Source: Mucilaginibacter rubeus (GTDB lineage: Bacteria; Bacteroidota; Bacteroidia; Sphingobacteriales; Sphingobacteriaceae). Taken from it: DNA of 64,000 bases. Positions within the stretch are counted from its first letter, which is position 1. Each line of letters opens with the position of its first letter. Of the stretch, positions 1 through 7,296 are shown piece by piece. The stretch covers positions 2,046,001 to 2,110,000 of the forward strand of contig NZ_CP043450.1 in NCBI RefSeq assembly GCF_003286415.2, in the 5' to 3' direction. A model generated the notes under the pieces. The model made no database searches. It saw only the letters and a list, made by a program, of their open reading frames with translations, and was not told the DNA's origin. Position numbers and translations under genes: made by a program.

Positions 1-1
1 A

Positions 2-904
2 CAAACCCTTGGTTCAACCGCCTGGACGTTGGAATTTGCTTACGACGATTTTTGCGGTTACCAGCTGGCAAAGCTCACCGGTAATAAGTTTTACAAAGAT
101 GTTTTTGCAAGGCAGATGTACAATTATAAAAATCTGTTCGACACCAAAACACGGTTCATGCGCTCGAAAGATGCACAGGGTAACTGGATAGAGCCTTTTG
201 ATCCTATGGATTGGGGCGGCCCTTACACCGAAGGGAATGCCTGGCACTGGACCTGGTCGGTTTTTCATGATACACAGGGATTGATCAACCTGATGGGCGG
301 GGAAAAGAACTTTACTGCAAAGATCGATTCGGTATTTACAGAACCGGGAACCATTAAAGTAGGAGGATACGGCCAGGTAATTCACGAAATGACGGAGATG
401 GCCGAATTTAAAATGGGACAATATGCGCAGGGCAACGAGCCCATCCATCATTTGCTTTATATGTATAACTACGCCGGCCAGCCATGGAAAGCCCAGCAAC
501 ATTTACGCGATGTGATGGACAAGATGTACAATGCAAGTGAAAACGGTTACCCCGGCGATGAGGATGAAGGCCAGATGTCGTCATGGTTTGTGTTAAGCGC
601 GGCAGGGTTTTACAGCGTTTGCCCCGGTACCGATCAATATGTGATTGGTAGTCCGCTGTTTAAAAAGATGACCATCGCTTTGGAAAATGGCAAAAAGTTC
701 GTGATTGAGGCTAATAATAACAGCAAAGAGAATGTGTATATCCAATCGGCTACGCTAAATGGCAAGCCATATACGCACAACTGGATCACCCAGACAGATA
801 TCATGAATGGTGGCGTATTGCATTTTGAAATGGGCAATAAACCAGCCTTGAACCGCGGGATAGCGCCTGAAGACAGGCCGTTTTCGCTTTCGAAATCTCA
901 GTAG
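2..904 (+). CDS. GH92 alpha-mannosidase, C-terminal part (5' end outside window)
   Basis: The reading frame is open from base 2, so the gene starts before the window; about 300 C-terminal residues are visible. They match the catalytic domain of glycoside hydrolase family 92, Ca-dependent exo-alpha-mannosidases that trim N-glycan or yeast mannan. Visible family hallmarks are LEFAYDDF near the left edge, HWTWSVFHDTQGLINLMGG, GNEPIHH (this Glu aligns with the known general acid of the family) and GDEDEGQMSSW (the Asp/Glu-rich general-base loop). It is followed on the same strand by a GH2 enzyme and a sugar symporter, which suggests a mannoside-degradation locus. The linkage specificity cannot be read from this fragment. 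The family call is firm. Confidence 0.93.
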   Translation, partial: QTLGSTAWTLEFAYDDFCGYQLAKLTGNKFYKDVFARQMYNYKNLFDTKTRFMRSKDAQGNWIEPFDPMDWGGPYTEGNAWHWTWSVFHDTQGLINLMGGEKNFTAKIDSVFTEPGTIKVGGYGQVIHEMTEMAEFKMGQYAQGNEPIHHLLYMYNYAGQPWKAQQHLRDVMDKMYNASENGYPGDEDEGQMSSWFVLSAAGFYSVCPGTDQYVIGSPLFKKMTIALENGKKFVIEANNNSKENVYIQSATLNGKPYTHNWITQTDIMNGGVLHFEMGNKPALNRGIAPEDRPFSLSKSQ

Positions 905-930
905 AAAGAAATAAGAAGAATAATGAAAAC

Positions 931-1012
931 CGTCATTGCGAGGAACGAAGCAATCCCAAACGATACAGAGCCGATCTGCAAATCGGGGATTGCTTCGTGC
1001 CTCGCAATGACG
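931..1012. repeat. 82-bp palindromic intergenic repeat, copy 1
   Basis: Two 27-base arms face each other around a roughly 28-base spacer. The left arm begins CGTCATTGCGAGGAACG and continues to CAATCCC; the right arm is its reverse complement except for one base. A second copy lies at 7204-7283. The transcript would fold into a long hairpin between the GH92 and GH2 genes. It resembles dispersed REP-like intergenic palindromes; whether it ends transcription or protects the mRNA is unknown. Confidence 0.85.
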
Positions 1013-1032
1013 CCTTTTAAATATATACTCGC

Positions 1033-1045
1033 TAAAACGATTTTA
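1033..1045. promoter_or_regulatory. Weak LacI-type half-palindrome at the GH2 start
   Basis: TAAAACGATTTTA touches the ATG of the GH2 gene. It fits the general LacI-family core AAnCGnTT, but the two central n positions are not complementary. It is listed because better versions occur before the LacI gene and the GH78 gene. It could be chance in AT-rich DNA. Confidence 0.3.
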
Positions 1046-4014
1046 TGATCAAAATTTACAAATTAAAAGAACTATTCTTACTCATAGCCTCCATGCTACT
1101 GTTGTTCAACGCAACATCGGCCCAGGAGATATTTTACCTGAACAATACCAACAAACAAATAACCTGGAAAGTAAAGGCGCAGACTGATCTGGGAGCCGAT
1201 AGCCTTGATATCTACAAGAACGGCTACGCGGCTGCAGATTGGGTAAAAGCCATTGTTCCCGGTACCGTATTCTCATCATACGTAGCTGCCGGATTGGAGA
1301 AAGATCCCAATTTTGGTGATAATATCTACAAGGTTGATAAAAAGAAATACGATCGTAACTTCTGGTATAGCACAGAATTTAATGTCCCCGACAATTTCAC
1401 CAAACAAAAGATCTGGCTCAACTTTAAGGGGATAAATCGTAAAGCCGAGATCTACCTTAACGGAAAAAAGATTGGCAGTTTGGATGGTTTTATGCAACGC
1501 GGCATGTATGATGTAACTAAACTGGTTAGTAAAACCGGTGCCAATACATTAGCCGTTCTGGTTTATTGTCCGCTAAATCCCTTGGTAAATTACGCAAGCC
1601 CAACTTATATCCCCAGCGCCAGCTGGGATTGGATGCCTTATGTGCCCGGCCTCAACAGTGGCATTACCGATGATGTATACCTGACCAATACCGGAAGCCT
1701 TACCATCAATGATCCCTGGATCCGCACGGATGTGCCAACTACCGCCCGTGCCGAAGTATCTGTTTCCCTCGGGGTAAAAAATAGTACTGATGCTTTTCAA
1801 ACGGGCGTGTTAACAGGCGTTATTAATCCGGGGAATATTCAGTTTACGCAAAAGGTATTTGTCGGGGCTAATAGTAACGCAGAGATCAGGATCGATCCTA
1901 AGCATTTTTCGCAGTTGATAATTAATGGCCCCAAGTTATGGTGGCCAAATGGTTACGGCGATGCCAACCTGTACACTTGTAACTTAAGCCTAAAGCTTGG
2001 TGATGATATTTCTGATACTAAACAGATCAAATTCGGTGTTAAAAAGTACAGCTACGATACCGTTGGTCATGTTTTGCATTTATATGTGAACGGTACAAAA
2101 GTGTTTTTAAAAGGTGGCAACTGGGGCATGGCCGAATACATGTTGCGTTGTCGTGGCGCTGAGTATGATACCAAGGTCCGCCTCCACAAAGAGATGAACT
2201 TTAACATCATCCGTAACTGGATAGGATCTACTACCGATGAAGAATTTTATGACGCCTGTGATAAATACGGCATTATGGTTTGGGATGATTTCTGGCTTAA
2301 TTCTATCCCTAACCTCCCTAATGATGTAAATACATTTAACGCCAATGCCATCGAAAAAATAAAACGGTTCAGGAATCACCCTTCAATTGCCATTTGGTGC
2401 GGTGATAATGAGGGTGAACCTTTGCCGCCGCTTAATAATTGGCTCCGGGAGGATATCAGCGCTTACGATGGAAATGATAGGTATTATCAGCCGAATTCTC
2501 ATGCCGGTAACCTGACAGGCAGCGGCCCTTGGACTAACTTTGATCCGCGCTGGTACTTTAGTCGTTTTCCTAACGGTTTTGGTGGTAACCAGGGTTGGGG
2601 TTTGCGGACTGAGATAGGTACCGCGGTATTTACCAATTTCGATAGCTTTAAAAAATTTATGCCGAAGGATAAATGGTGGCCTCGAAACGAGATGTGGAAT
2701 ATGCACTTCTTTGGCCCATCGGCAGGCAATGCCGGGCCCGACAGGTACGATGATGGCATTAAAAATCGTTACGGTGCAGCTTCGGGTATTGAAGATTATT
2801 GCCGTAAAGCCCAGTTACTGAACATCGAAACCAATAAAGCCATGTACGAGGGCTGGGAAGATAACATCTGGGAGGATGCTTCCGGCATCATGACCTGGAT
2901 GAGCCAGTCGGCTTACCCATCGTTGGTGTGGCAAACCTATGATTACTATTATGATTTAACCGGTGCCTACTGGGGAGCAAAAAAAGCTTGCGAGCCATTG
3001 CATATTCAATGGAATCCGGTAAATAACGCTATCAAGGTAATCAACACAACCCGTAACGACGAAAATGCTCTGACAGCTTACGCCGATGTTTATAACAGCG
3101 ACGGGCAGGTCGTAAAACAATATAGTCTGTCAAAAACTATTGATGCTCCATCAAATACTGCCCTAAACTGCTTTACGATAGCTTTTGCAGATAACCGTGA
3201 AAACCTGGCGTTGAATAAACCTGCTTTTGCTTCATCAACTACTATGGGCGAGGCTGGTTCTGTAACGGATGGTAATTCAGGCAGCAGGTGGGCCAGTAAC
3301 TCCAACGATGCCGAATGGATTTATATTGATCTTGGCAAGGAGCAGGAGATAAATGGCGCAAAATTGAACTGGGAAGAGGCTTACGGCAAAGCTTTCAAGA
3401 TCCAGGTATCTGATGATGCCAAGAGCTGGAAAGATGTTTACGAAAATGGCGACGGCCATGTCGGCGTGCAGCAAATCACTTTTGATGAGGTAAAAGGCCG
3501 GTACGTGCGCATGTACGGTTTACAGCGCGGCTCGGGTTGGGGATATTCGCTTTGGGATTTTGAGGTGTACGGTGGAGCACCTAAAAGCAGCGGCCTTACC
3601 GATGTTCATTTTATCAAACTGAAGTTGGTGGATAAAAGCGGGAAACTGGTATCAGATAATTTTTACTGGAGAGGTAATAAACGCACAGATTTCACCGCCC
3701 TTAATCAATTGCCAAAAGTTAATCTGAAAGTATCATCCGCTACAAAACAAATAAATGGCAAATACTATGTAGATGCTAAGATCAGCAACCCATTATTATC
3801 AAAGGCGGCTGCTTTTGCTATTCGTGTGCAGGCAACTAAAGCAAGTACCGGTGAGCAGATCTTACCGGCCATTATGAATGATAATTATTTTTCGCTCATG
3901 AAAGGCGAATCAAAGGATATCAGGATAGAATTTGATGCTACGTTACTGGGGAAGGATCATCTGAAATTATTGGTTGAACCCTATAATAACCCGCTAAGGG
4001 TAGAAAATAAATAA
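1045..4014 (+). CDS. Secreted GH2 beta-mannosidase / exo-beta-glucosaminidase-like enzyme with inserted F5/8C domain
   Basis: This 989-residue protein has a signal peptide (LLLIASMLLLFNATSAQ, cut near residue 26). It follows the GH2 plan: N-terminal sugar-binding jelly roll, Ig-like domain, then a TIM barrel with the acid/base in WCGDNEGEP (Glu456) and the likely nucleophile in RTEIG (Glu523). The motif WDWMPYVPGLNSGITDDVYL is typical of the exo-beta-D-glucosaminidase/endo-beta-mannosidase branch. Residues about 720-845 form an F5/8 type C (CBM32-like) module beginning NLALNKPAFASS. This module interrupts a C-terminal Ig-like domain, which resumes at LTDVHFIKLKLVDKSG. Beside a GH92 alpha-mannosidase it plausibly cleaves the beta-mannosyl core of N-glycans, but beta-glucosaminidase activity is equally compatible. 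Confidence 0.9.
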   Translation: MIKIYKLKELFLLIASMLLLFNATSAQEIFYLNNTNKQITWKVKAQTDLGADSLDIYKNGYAAADWVKAIVPGTVFSSYVAAGLEKDPNFGDNIYKVDKKKYDRNFWYSTEFNVPDNFTKQKIWLNFKGINRKAEIYLNGKKIGSLDGFMQRGMYDVTKLVSKTGANTLAVLVYCPLNPLVNYASPTYIPSASWDWMPYVPGLNSGITDDVYLTNTGSLTINDPWIRTDVPTTARAEVSVSLGVKNSTDAFQTGVLTGVINPGNIQFTQKVFVGANSNAEIRIDPKHFSQLIINGPKLWWPNGYGDANLYTCNLSLKLGDDISDTKQIKFGVKKYSYDTVGHVLHLYVNGTKVFLKGGNWGMAEYMLRCRGAEYDTKVRLHKEMNFNIIRNWIGSTTDEEFYDACDKYGIMVWDDFWLNSIPNLPNDVNTFNANAIEKIKRFRNHPSIAIWCGDNEGEPLPPLNNWLREDISAYDGNDRYYQPNSHAGNLTGSGPWTNFDPRWYFSRFPNGFGGNQGWGLRTEIGTAVFTNFDSFKKFMPKDKWWPRNEMWNMHFFGPSAGNAGPDRYDDGIKNRYGAASGIEDYCRKAQLLNIETNKAMYEGWEDNIWEDASGIMTWMSQSAYPSLVWQTYDYYYDLTGAYWGAKKACEPLHIQWNPVNNAIKVINTTRNDENALTAYADVYNSDGQVVKQYSLSKTIDAPSNTALNCFTIAFADNRENLALNKPAFASSTTMGEAGSVTDGNSGSRWASNSNDAEWIYIDLGKEQEINGAKLNWEEAYGKAFKIQVSDDAKSWKDVYENGDGHVGVQQITFDEVKGRYVRMYGLQRGSGWGYSLWDFEVYGGAPKSSGLTDVHFIKLKLVDKSGKLVSDNFYWRGNKRTDFTALNQLPKVNLKVSSATKQINGKYYVDAKISNPLLSKAAAFAIRVQATKASTGEQILPAIMNDNYFSLMKGESKDIRIEFDATLLGKDHLKLLVEPYNNPLRVENK

Positions 4015-4079
4015 TAAGCCTTTGGTACATTGAAGTTTTAAACTAATTTACCGGTCCAATTAACACACAAACCTGCACA

Positions 4080-5315
4080 ATGGATACCAAACCTAAATTT
4101 ACCGAACGTAAGTTCCTTGTTGTACTTATTTTTGTTACCTCGTTATTTATGCTCTGGGGGATAGCCATGACCCTCGGCGATACTTTGAACAAGCACTTTC
4201 AGAATGTTTTGCACGTTTCCAAGTCGCGCTCTGCTTATGTGCAGCTATCATTATTTGGCGCATATGCCGTAATGGGTATCCCGGCTGGTATGTTCATGAA
4301 AAAATTCGGCTATAAAAATGGCGTGCTTTTAGGTCTCGGACTTTATGCTGCAGGCGCATTCCTTTTTGTTCCGGCGGCCGATGCTAAATCGTTTGACTTC
4401 TTCCGGATCGCGTTATTTGTACTTGCCTGTGGCCTGGCGACACTGGAAACTGTGGCCCATCCCTTTGTTGCCTCGCTTGGTGATCAGCGTACCAGCGATC
4501 AACGTATCAATTTCTCTCAAGCCTTCAATGGCGTGGGCGGTGTGATTGGTCCGTTGTTGGGCGGCTATTTTGTTTTAAAAGGAGGGCAGGAACATTCCAA
4601 CGACCTGATATCGGTAAAGCATCTGTATATTGTAATAGGCGCGGTGATAGCATTAGTGGGCGTAGCATTTTCATTTTTAAAAGTTCCGCCATTGCAGGAT
4701 CCGCATGTAGTGGCTACAGATTCATACGCTGTTGCCGGTGAGGGACACGTTCAGGAGAGCCTGTTCAAGAAAAAGCATTTTGTTTTTGCTGCTATAGCTC
4801 AGTTGTTTAACGTAGCTGCCCAAGGCGGTACATGGGCATTTTTCATTAACTACGGCCATGAGATCATGCACCTGACAGATGAGCATGCTGGTTATTATTT
4901 TTCGTTAAGTATGGTGATGATGATGGTCGGCCGTTTTATTGGCACCTTCCTGATGCGTTACATAGCGCCCAATAAATTGCTGTCGATATTTGCGCTGGGC
5001 AATATCCTGATGTGTATCATTGTGGCGCAAGGTTTTGGCGTGGTTTCGTTTGTTGCATTGCTGTTTATCAACTTCTTTTTTAGTATTATGTTCCCGACCA
5101 TATTCAGTCTTGGGTTGAAAAATTTAGGCGCGCAAACCCAAAACGCATCCTCATTTATTGTAATGGGCGTTGTCGGGGGCGGGTTATTTCCGCCTATTAT
5201 GGGCTTAATCGCTAATCATAATGTAGCTACAGCTTATTACCTGCCTATCATTTGTTATACGGTGATATTTTTATTCGGTATCAGTTATCCGAAGCTTAAC
5301 AAGCAAGGTGTATAA
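4080..5315 (+). CDS. FucP/GluP-family sugar:H+ symporter (MFS)
   Basis: This is a 411-residue inner-membrane protein with about 12 hydrophobic segments. It resembles the fucose/glucose-galactose/N-acetylglucosamine permease branch of the major facilitator superfamily. Supporting segments are FMLWGIAMTLGDTLNKHFQ in helix 1 and DQRINFSQAFNGVGGVIGP around helix 5, both conserved in FucP/GluP/NagP proteins. It lies 65 bases after the GH2 gene and before a LacI-type repressor. Its likely job is uptake of the monosaccharide released by the neighbouring glycosidases. The substrate (mannose, fucose, GlcNAc or another) cannot be decided from sequence. Confidence 0.88.
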   Translation: MDTKPKFTERKFLVVLIFVTSLFMLWGIAMTLGDTLNKHFQNVLHVSKSRSAYVQLSLFGAYAVMGIPAGMFMKKFGYKNGVLLGLGLYAAGAFLFVPAADAKSFDFFRIALFVLACGLATLETVAHPFVASLGDQRTSDQRINFSQAFNGVGGVIGPLLGGYFVLKGGQEHSNDLISVKHLYIVIGAVIALVGVAFSFLKVPPLQDPHVVATDSYAVAGEGHVQESLFKKKHFVFAAIAQLFNVAAQGGTWAFFINYGHEIMHLTDEHAGYYFSLSMVMMMVGRFIGTFLMRYIAPNKLLSIFALGNILMCIIVAQGFGVVSFVALLFINFFFSIMFPTIFSLGLKNLGAQTQNASSFIVMGVVGGGLFPPIMGLIANHNVATAYYLPIICYTVIFLFGISYPKLNKQGV

Positions 5316-5325
5316 TCAAAGTAGC

Positions 5326-5337
5326 TTAATCGATTTA
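5326..5337. promoter_or_regulatory. LacI-type operator candidate before the repressor gene
   Basis: TTAATCGATTTA is a near-perfect palindrome containing the LacI/GalR core AAnCGnTT. It lies 89 bases upstream of the GTG start of the LacI-type gene. An almost identical perfect palindrome (TAAATCGATTTA) lies upstream of the GH78 gene. Autoregulation is inferred. Confidence 0.5.
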
Positions 5338-5353
5338 TTTTTATATTTTGGCC

Positions 5354-5392
5354 AATAATAGCTCAATAATCTATGGTTATTGAGCTATTATA
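5354..5392 (+). terminator. Stem-loop after the sugar symporter gene
   Basis: A perfect 14-bp stem (TAATAGCTCAATAA at 5356-5369 pairing with 5377-5390) has a 7-base loop and is followed by TATTTTATATTTGATTTT. The AT-rich stem and T-rich tail fit a transcription terminator for the symporter gene. It also lies only 35 bases before the LacI-type gene. Confidence 0.6.
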
Positions 5393-5425
5393 TTTTATAT
5401 TTGATTTTAGCCAATTTTTAGCCGA

Positions 5426-6448
5426 GTGAAAAAACTATCGATTGTTGATATAGCCAATGAATTAAAGGTTTCTAAAACCACAGTATCATTTATACTGAAT
5501 GGCCGGGCCAAAGAAAAGCGGATAGGTGAGGACCTGGTGGAGCGCGTTACCAAATACGTTGAAGAGGTAGGTTATAAACCTAACTCGCTGGCTAAAAGTT
5601 TGCGCACCGGTAAGTCAAATACCATTGGTTTAATGGTTGAGGATATTTCAAACCCATTTTTTGCCAGCATTGCCCGGCTTATTGAGGATAGGGCTTATAA
5701 AAATGGCTACAAGATAATTTATTGCAGTACCGACAACGATACCCAAAAAACCAAGGAACTCATCAATATGTTTCGTGACAGACATGTGGATGGTTATATT
5801 ATCGCCCCGCCAGAGGGTATTGAAGATGATGTAGAACAACTGCTTAAAGATGGTTTACCGGTGGTGATGTTCGACAGGCATCTACCTAAAGTAAATACCG
5901 ATTATGTTGAAATTGATAACCTTTTCAGCACCTATAACGCCACTCGACATTTAATACAGCAGGGTTATAAAAATATAGCCTTTGTTACATTTGCTTCCTC
6001 GCAAACACAAATGATGGCCCGTGTACAGGGGTATAAGGATGCGCTGAAGGAGAGCCGTTTTACACCAGTAGTTAAAGAAATAGTTTTTAACCAGGACGAG
6101 GAAATGATCATTAAGCCAATGACAGCCTTTTTCAAAAAGCATAAAGACCTCGACGCGGTAGTTTTTGGCACCAACCATGTGGGCACGTGCGGATTAAAGA
6201 TATTTAGTACGCTGGGTGTAAAAGTACCTGATGATATGGCAGTTATCTCCTTTGATGATTATGACGTTTTTAAGCTGTACTCGCCGCCGGTAACCGCTAT
6301 TGCTCAGCCGGTTGATGAAATTGCTGATAATGTGATCACAGTTTTGCTCAAAAAACTTAATACAAAAGGAGTTAGCACAGCTTCGCATTCTATAATTCTT
6401 AAAACCAATCTCCAGATCAGGGGTTCGTCGTCCGGTTTAAAAGATTGA
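5426..6448 (+). CDS. LacI/GalR-family transcriptional regulator
   Basis: This 340-residue DNA-binding repressor starts at GTG; the following codons encode KKLSIVDIANELKVSKTT, the LacI-type helix-turn-helix (residues about 4-24). A hinge follows (YKPNSLAKSLRTGKSNTIG) and then a periplasmic-binding-protein-like effector domain (GLMVEDISNPFFASIARL, HVDGYIIAPP, AVISFDDYDVFKLYSPPVT). Members sense a sugar or sugar phosphate and release DNA on binding it. Its position after a glycosidase/transporter set makes it the probable local regulator. Palindromes with the LacI core lie upstream of this gene and of the GH78 gene. Confidence 0.92.
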   Translation: MKKLSIVDIANELKVSKTTVSFILNGRAKEKRIGEDLVERVTKYVEEVGYKPNSLAKSLRTGKSNTIGLMVEDISNPFFASIARLIEDRAYKNGYKIIYCSTDNDTQKTKELINMFRDRHVDGYIIAPPEGIEDDVEQLLKDGLPVVMFDRHLPKVNTDYVEIDNLFSTYNATRHLIQQGYKNIAFVTFASSQTQMMARVQGYKDALKESRFTPVVKEIVFNQDEEMIIKPMTAFFKKHKDLDAVVFGTNHVGTCGLKIFSTLGVKVPDDMAVISFDDYDVFKLYSPPVTAIAQPVDEIADNVITVLLKKLNTKGVSTASHSIILKTNLQIRGSSSGLKD

Positions 6449-6556
6449 TTAATTTTAAAAGAACCATATATTAGCAGGCGTAAGTGATACACTTGCCGAG
6501 GATAGGTTTTCTGTAACCGGGCATCCTTTTATTATCTTTATTAAAAATTTACTGTT

Positions 6557-7168
6557 ATGACACGGGCTTTTATTATAAAAAATAAGGCAAGATTGGTCTT
6601 GGCCTTAGCTGTGCTCACAGCCATGCTTTTATTGGCTAACTGGAATGGCCGTGACAATGTAAGAGCGTTAGATAAAACGCTGACTTCCATTATGAATGAT
6701 CGGTTGCTGCCGGCTACTTTTGTGCACGAAATAAGCAACAAGCTTTATGAAAATAAACTGACTGCAGCGGCATCGGCCCCGGATGCCCAGGCTAAAATCA
6801 GTAGTAATTATGCCGCTATAGAAGCACTGGCGAAAAAATATGAAGCTACTCAATTAACGAAAGAAGAATCGGCAAAGTGGAAGGCTTTCCGCATTCAATT
6901 GAATAACCTTAGAAAGCAGGAAGCGGACGAAAATAACGCGGAGTATGTTTTTACCCAGGCGCTTAAATCACTCGATCAGCTGATAGCTATACAGGTTGGC
7001 GAAAGTAGCCGCTTGCTGCAAAGCGGGCAAAGGAATGTGAGTTCAAGCATACTGACAGCCAATTTTGGTGTTGTGGTTTGCATTTTACTCGGACTGTTTA
7101 TCATGGTACTGCTAAGTGCCAGGGAACAGATGATATTACGGCAGGATGAACGGCATTTGATGAATTAA
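6557..7168 (+). CDS. Stand-alone four-helix-bundle (MCP-type) sensor-like membrane protein
   Basis: This 203-residue protein has a membrane helix near residues 10-27, a mostly helical charged extracytoplasmic region (about 30-160) and a second membrane helix (SILTANFGVVVCILLGLFIMVLL). It ends only about 16 residues into the cytoplasm. The layout matches the 4HB_MCP_1 sensor module of chemoreceptors and histidine kinases, but HAMP, kinase and signalling domains are all missing. There is no frameshifted continuation downstream, because the next feature is the repeat at 7204. It may act through a partner or be a structural membrane protein; the function is not known. Confidence 0.65.
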   Translation: MTRAFIIKNKARLVLALAVLTAMLLLANWNGRDNVRALDKTLTSIMNDRLLPATFVHEISNKLYENKLTAAASAPDAQAKISSNYAAIEALAKKYEATQLTKEESAKWKAFRIQLNNLRKQEADENNAEYVFTQALKSLDQLIAIQVGESSRLLQSGQRNVSSSILTANFGVVVCILLGLFIMVLLSAREQMILRQDERHLMN

Positions 7169-7203
7169 AACTTCGTAAGTCTTTGATTACAACTTTTAAA
7201 AAT

Positions 7204-7283
7204 CGTCATTGCTGTACGAAGCAATCGCGAACTATACAGGGCGAACCTGCTAATCGGGGATTGCTTCGTTCCTCGCAATGACG
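7204..7283. repeat. 80-bp palindromic intergenic repeat, copy 2
   Basis: This is the second copy of the element at 931-1012. The right arm (ending CTCGCAATGACG) is the exact reverse complement of the left arm of copy 1. The left arm has decayed (CGTCATTGCTGTACGAAG). It lies between the convergent 4HB and GH78 genes, where it could serve as a bidirectional transcription end. Confidence 0.8.
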
Positions 7284-7296
7284 ATCGGAGATTTTC

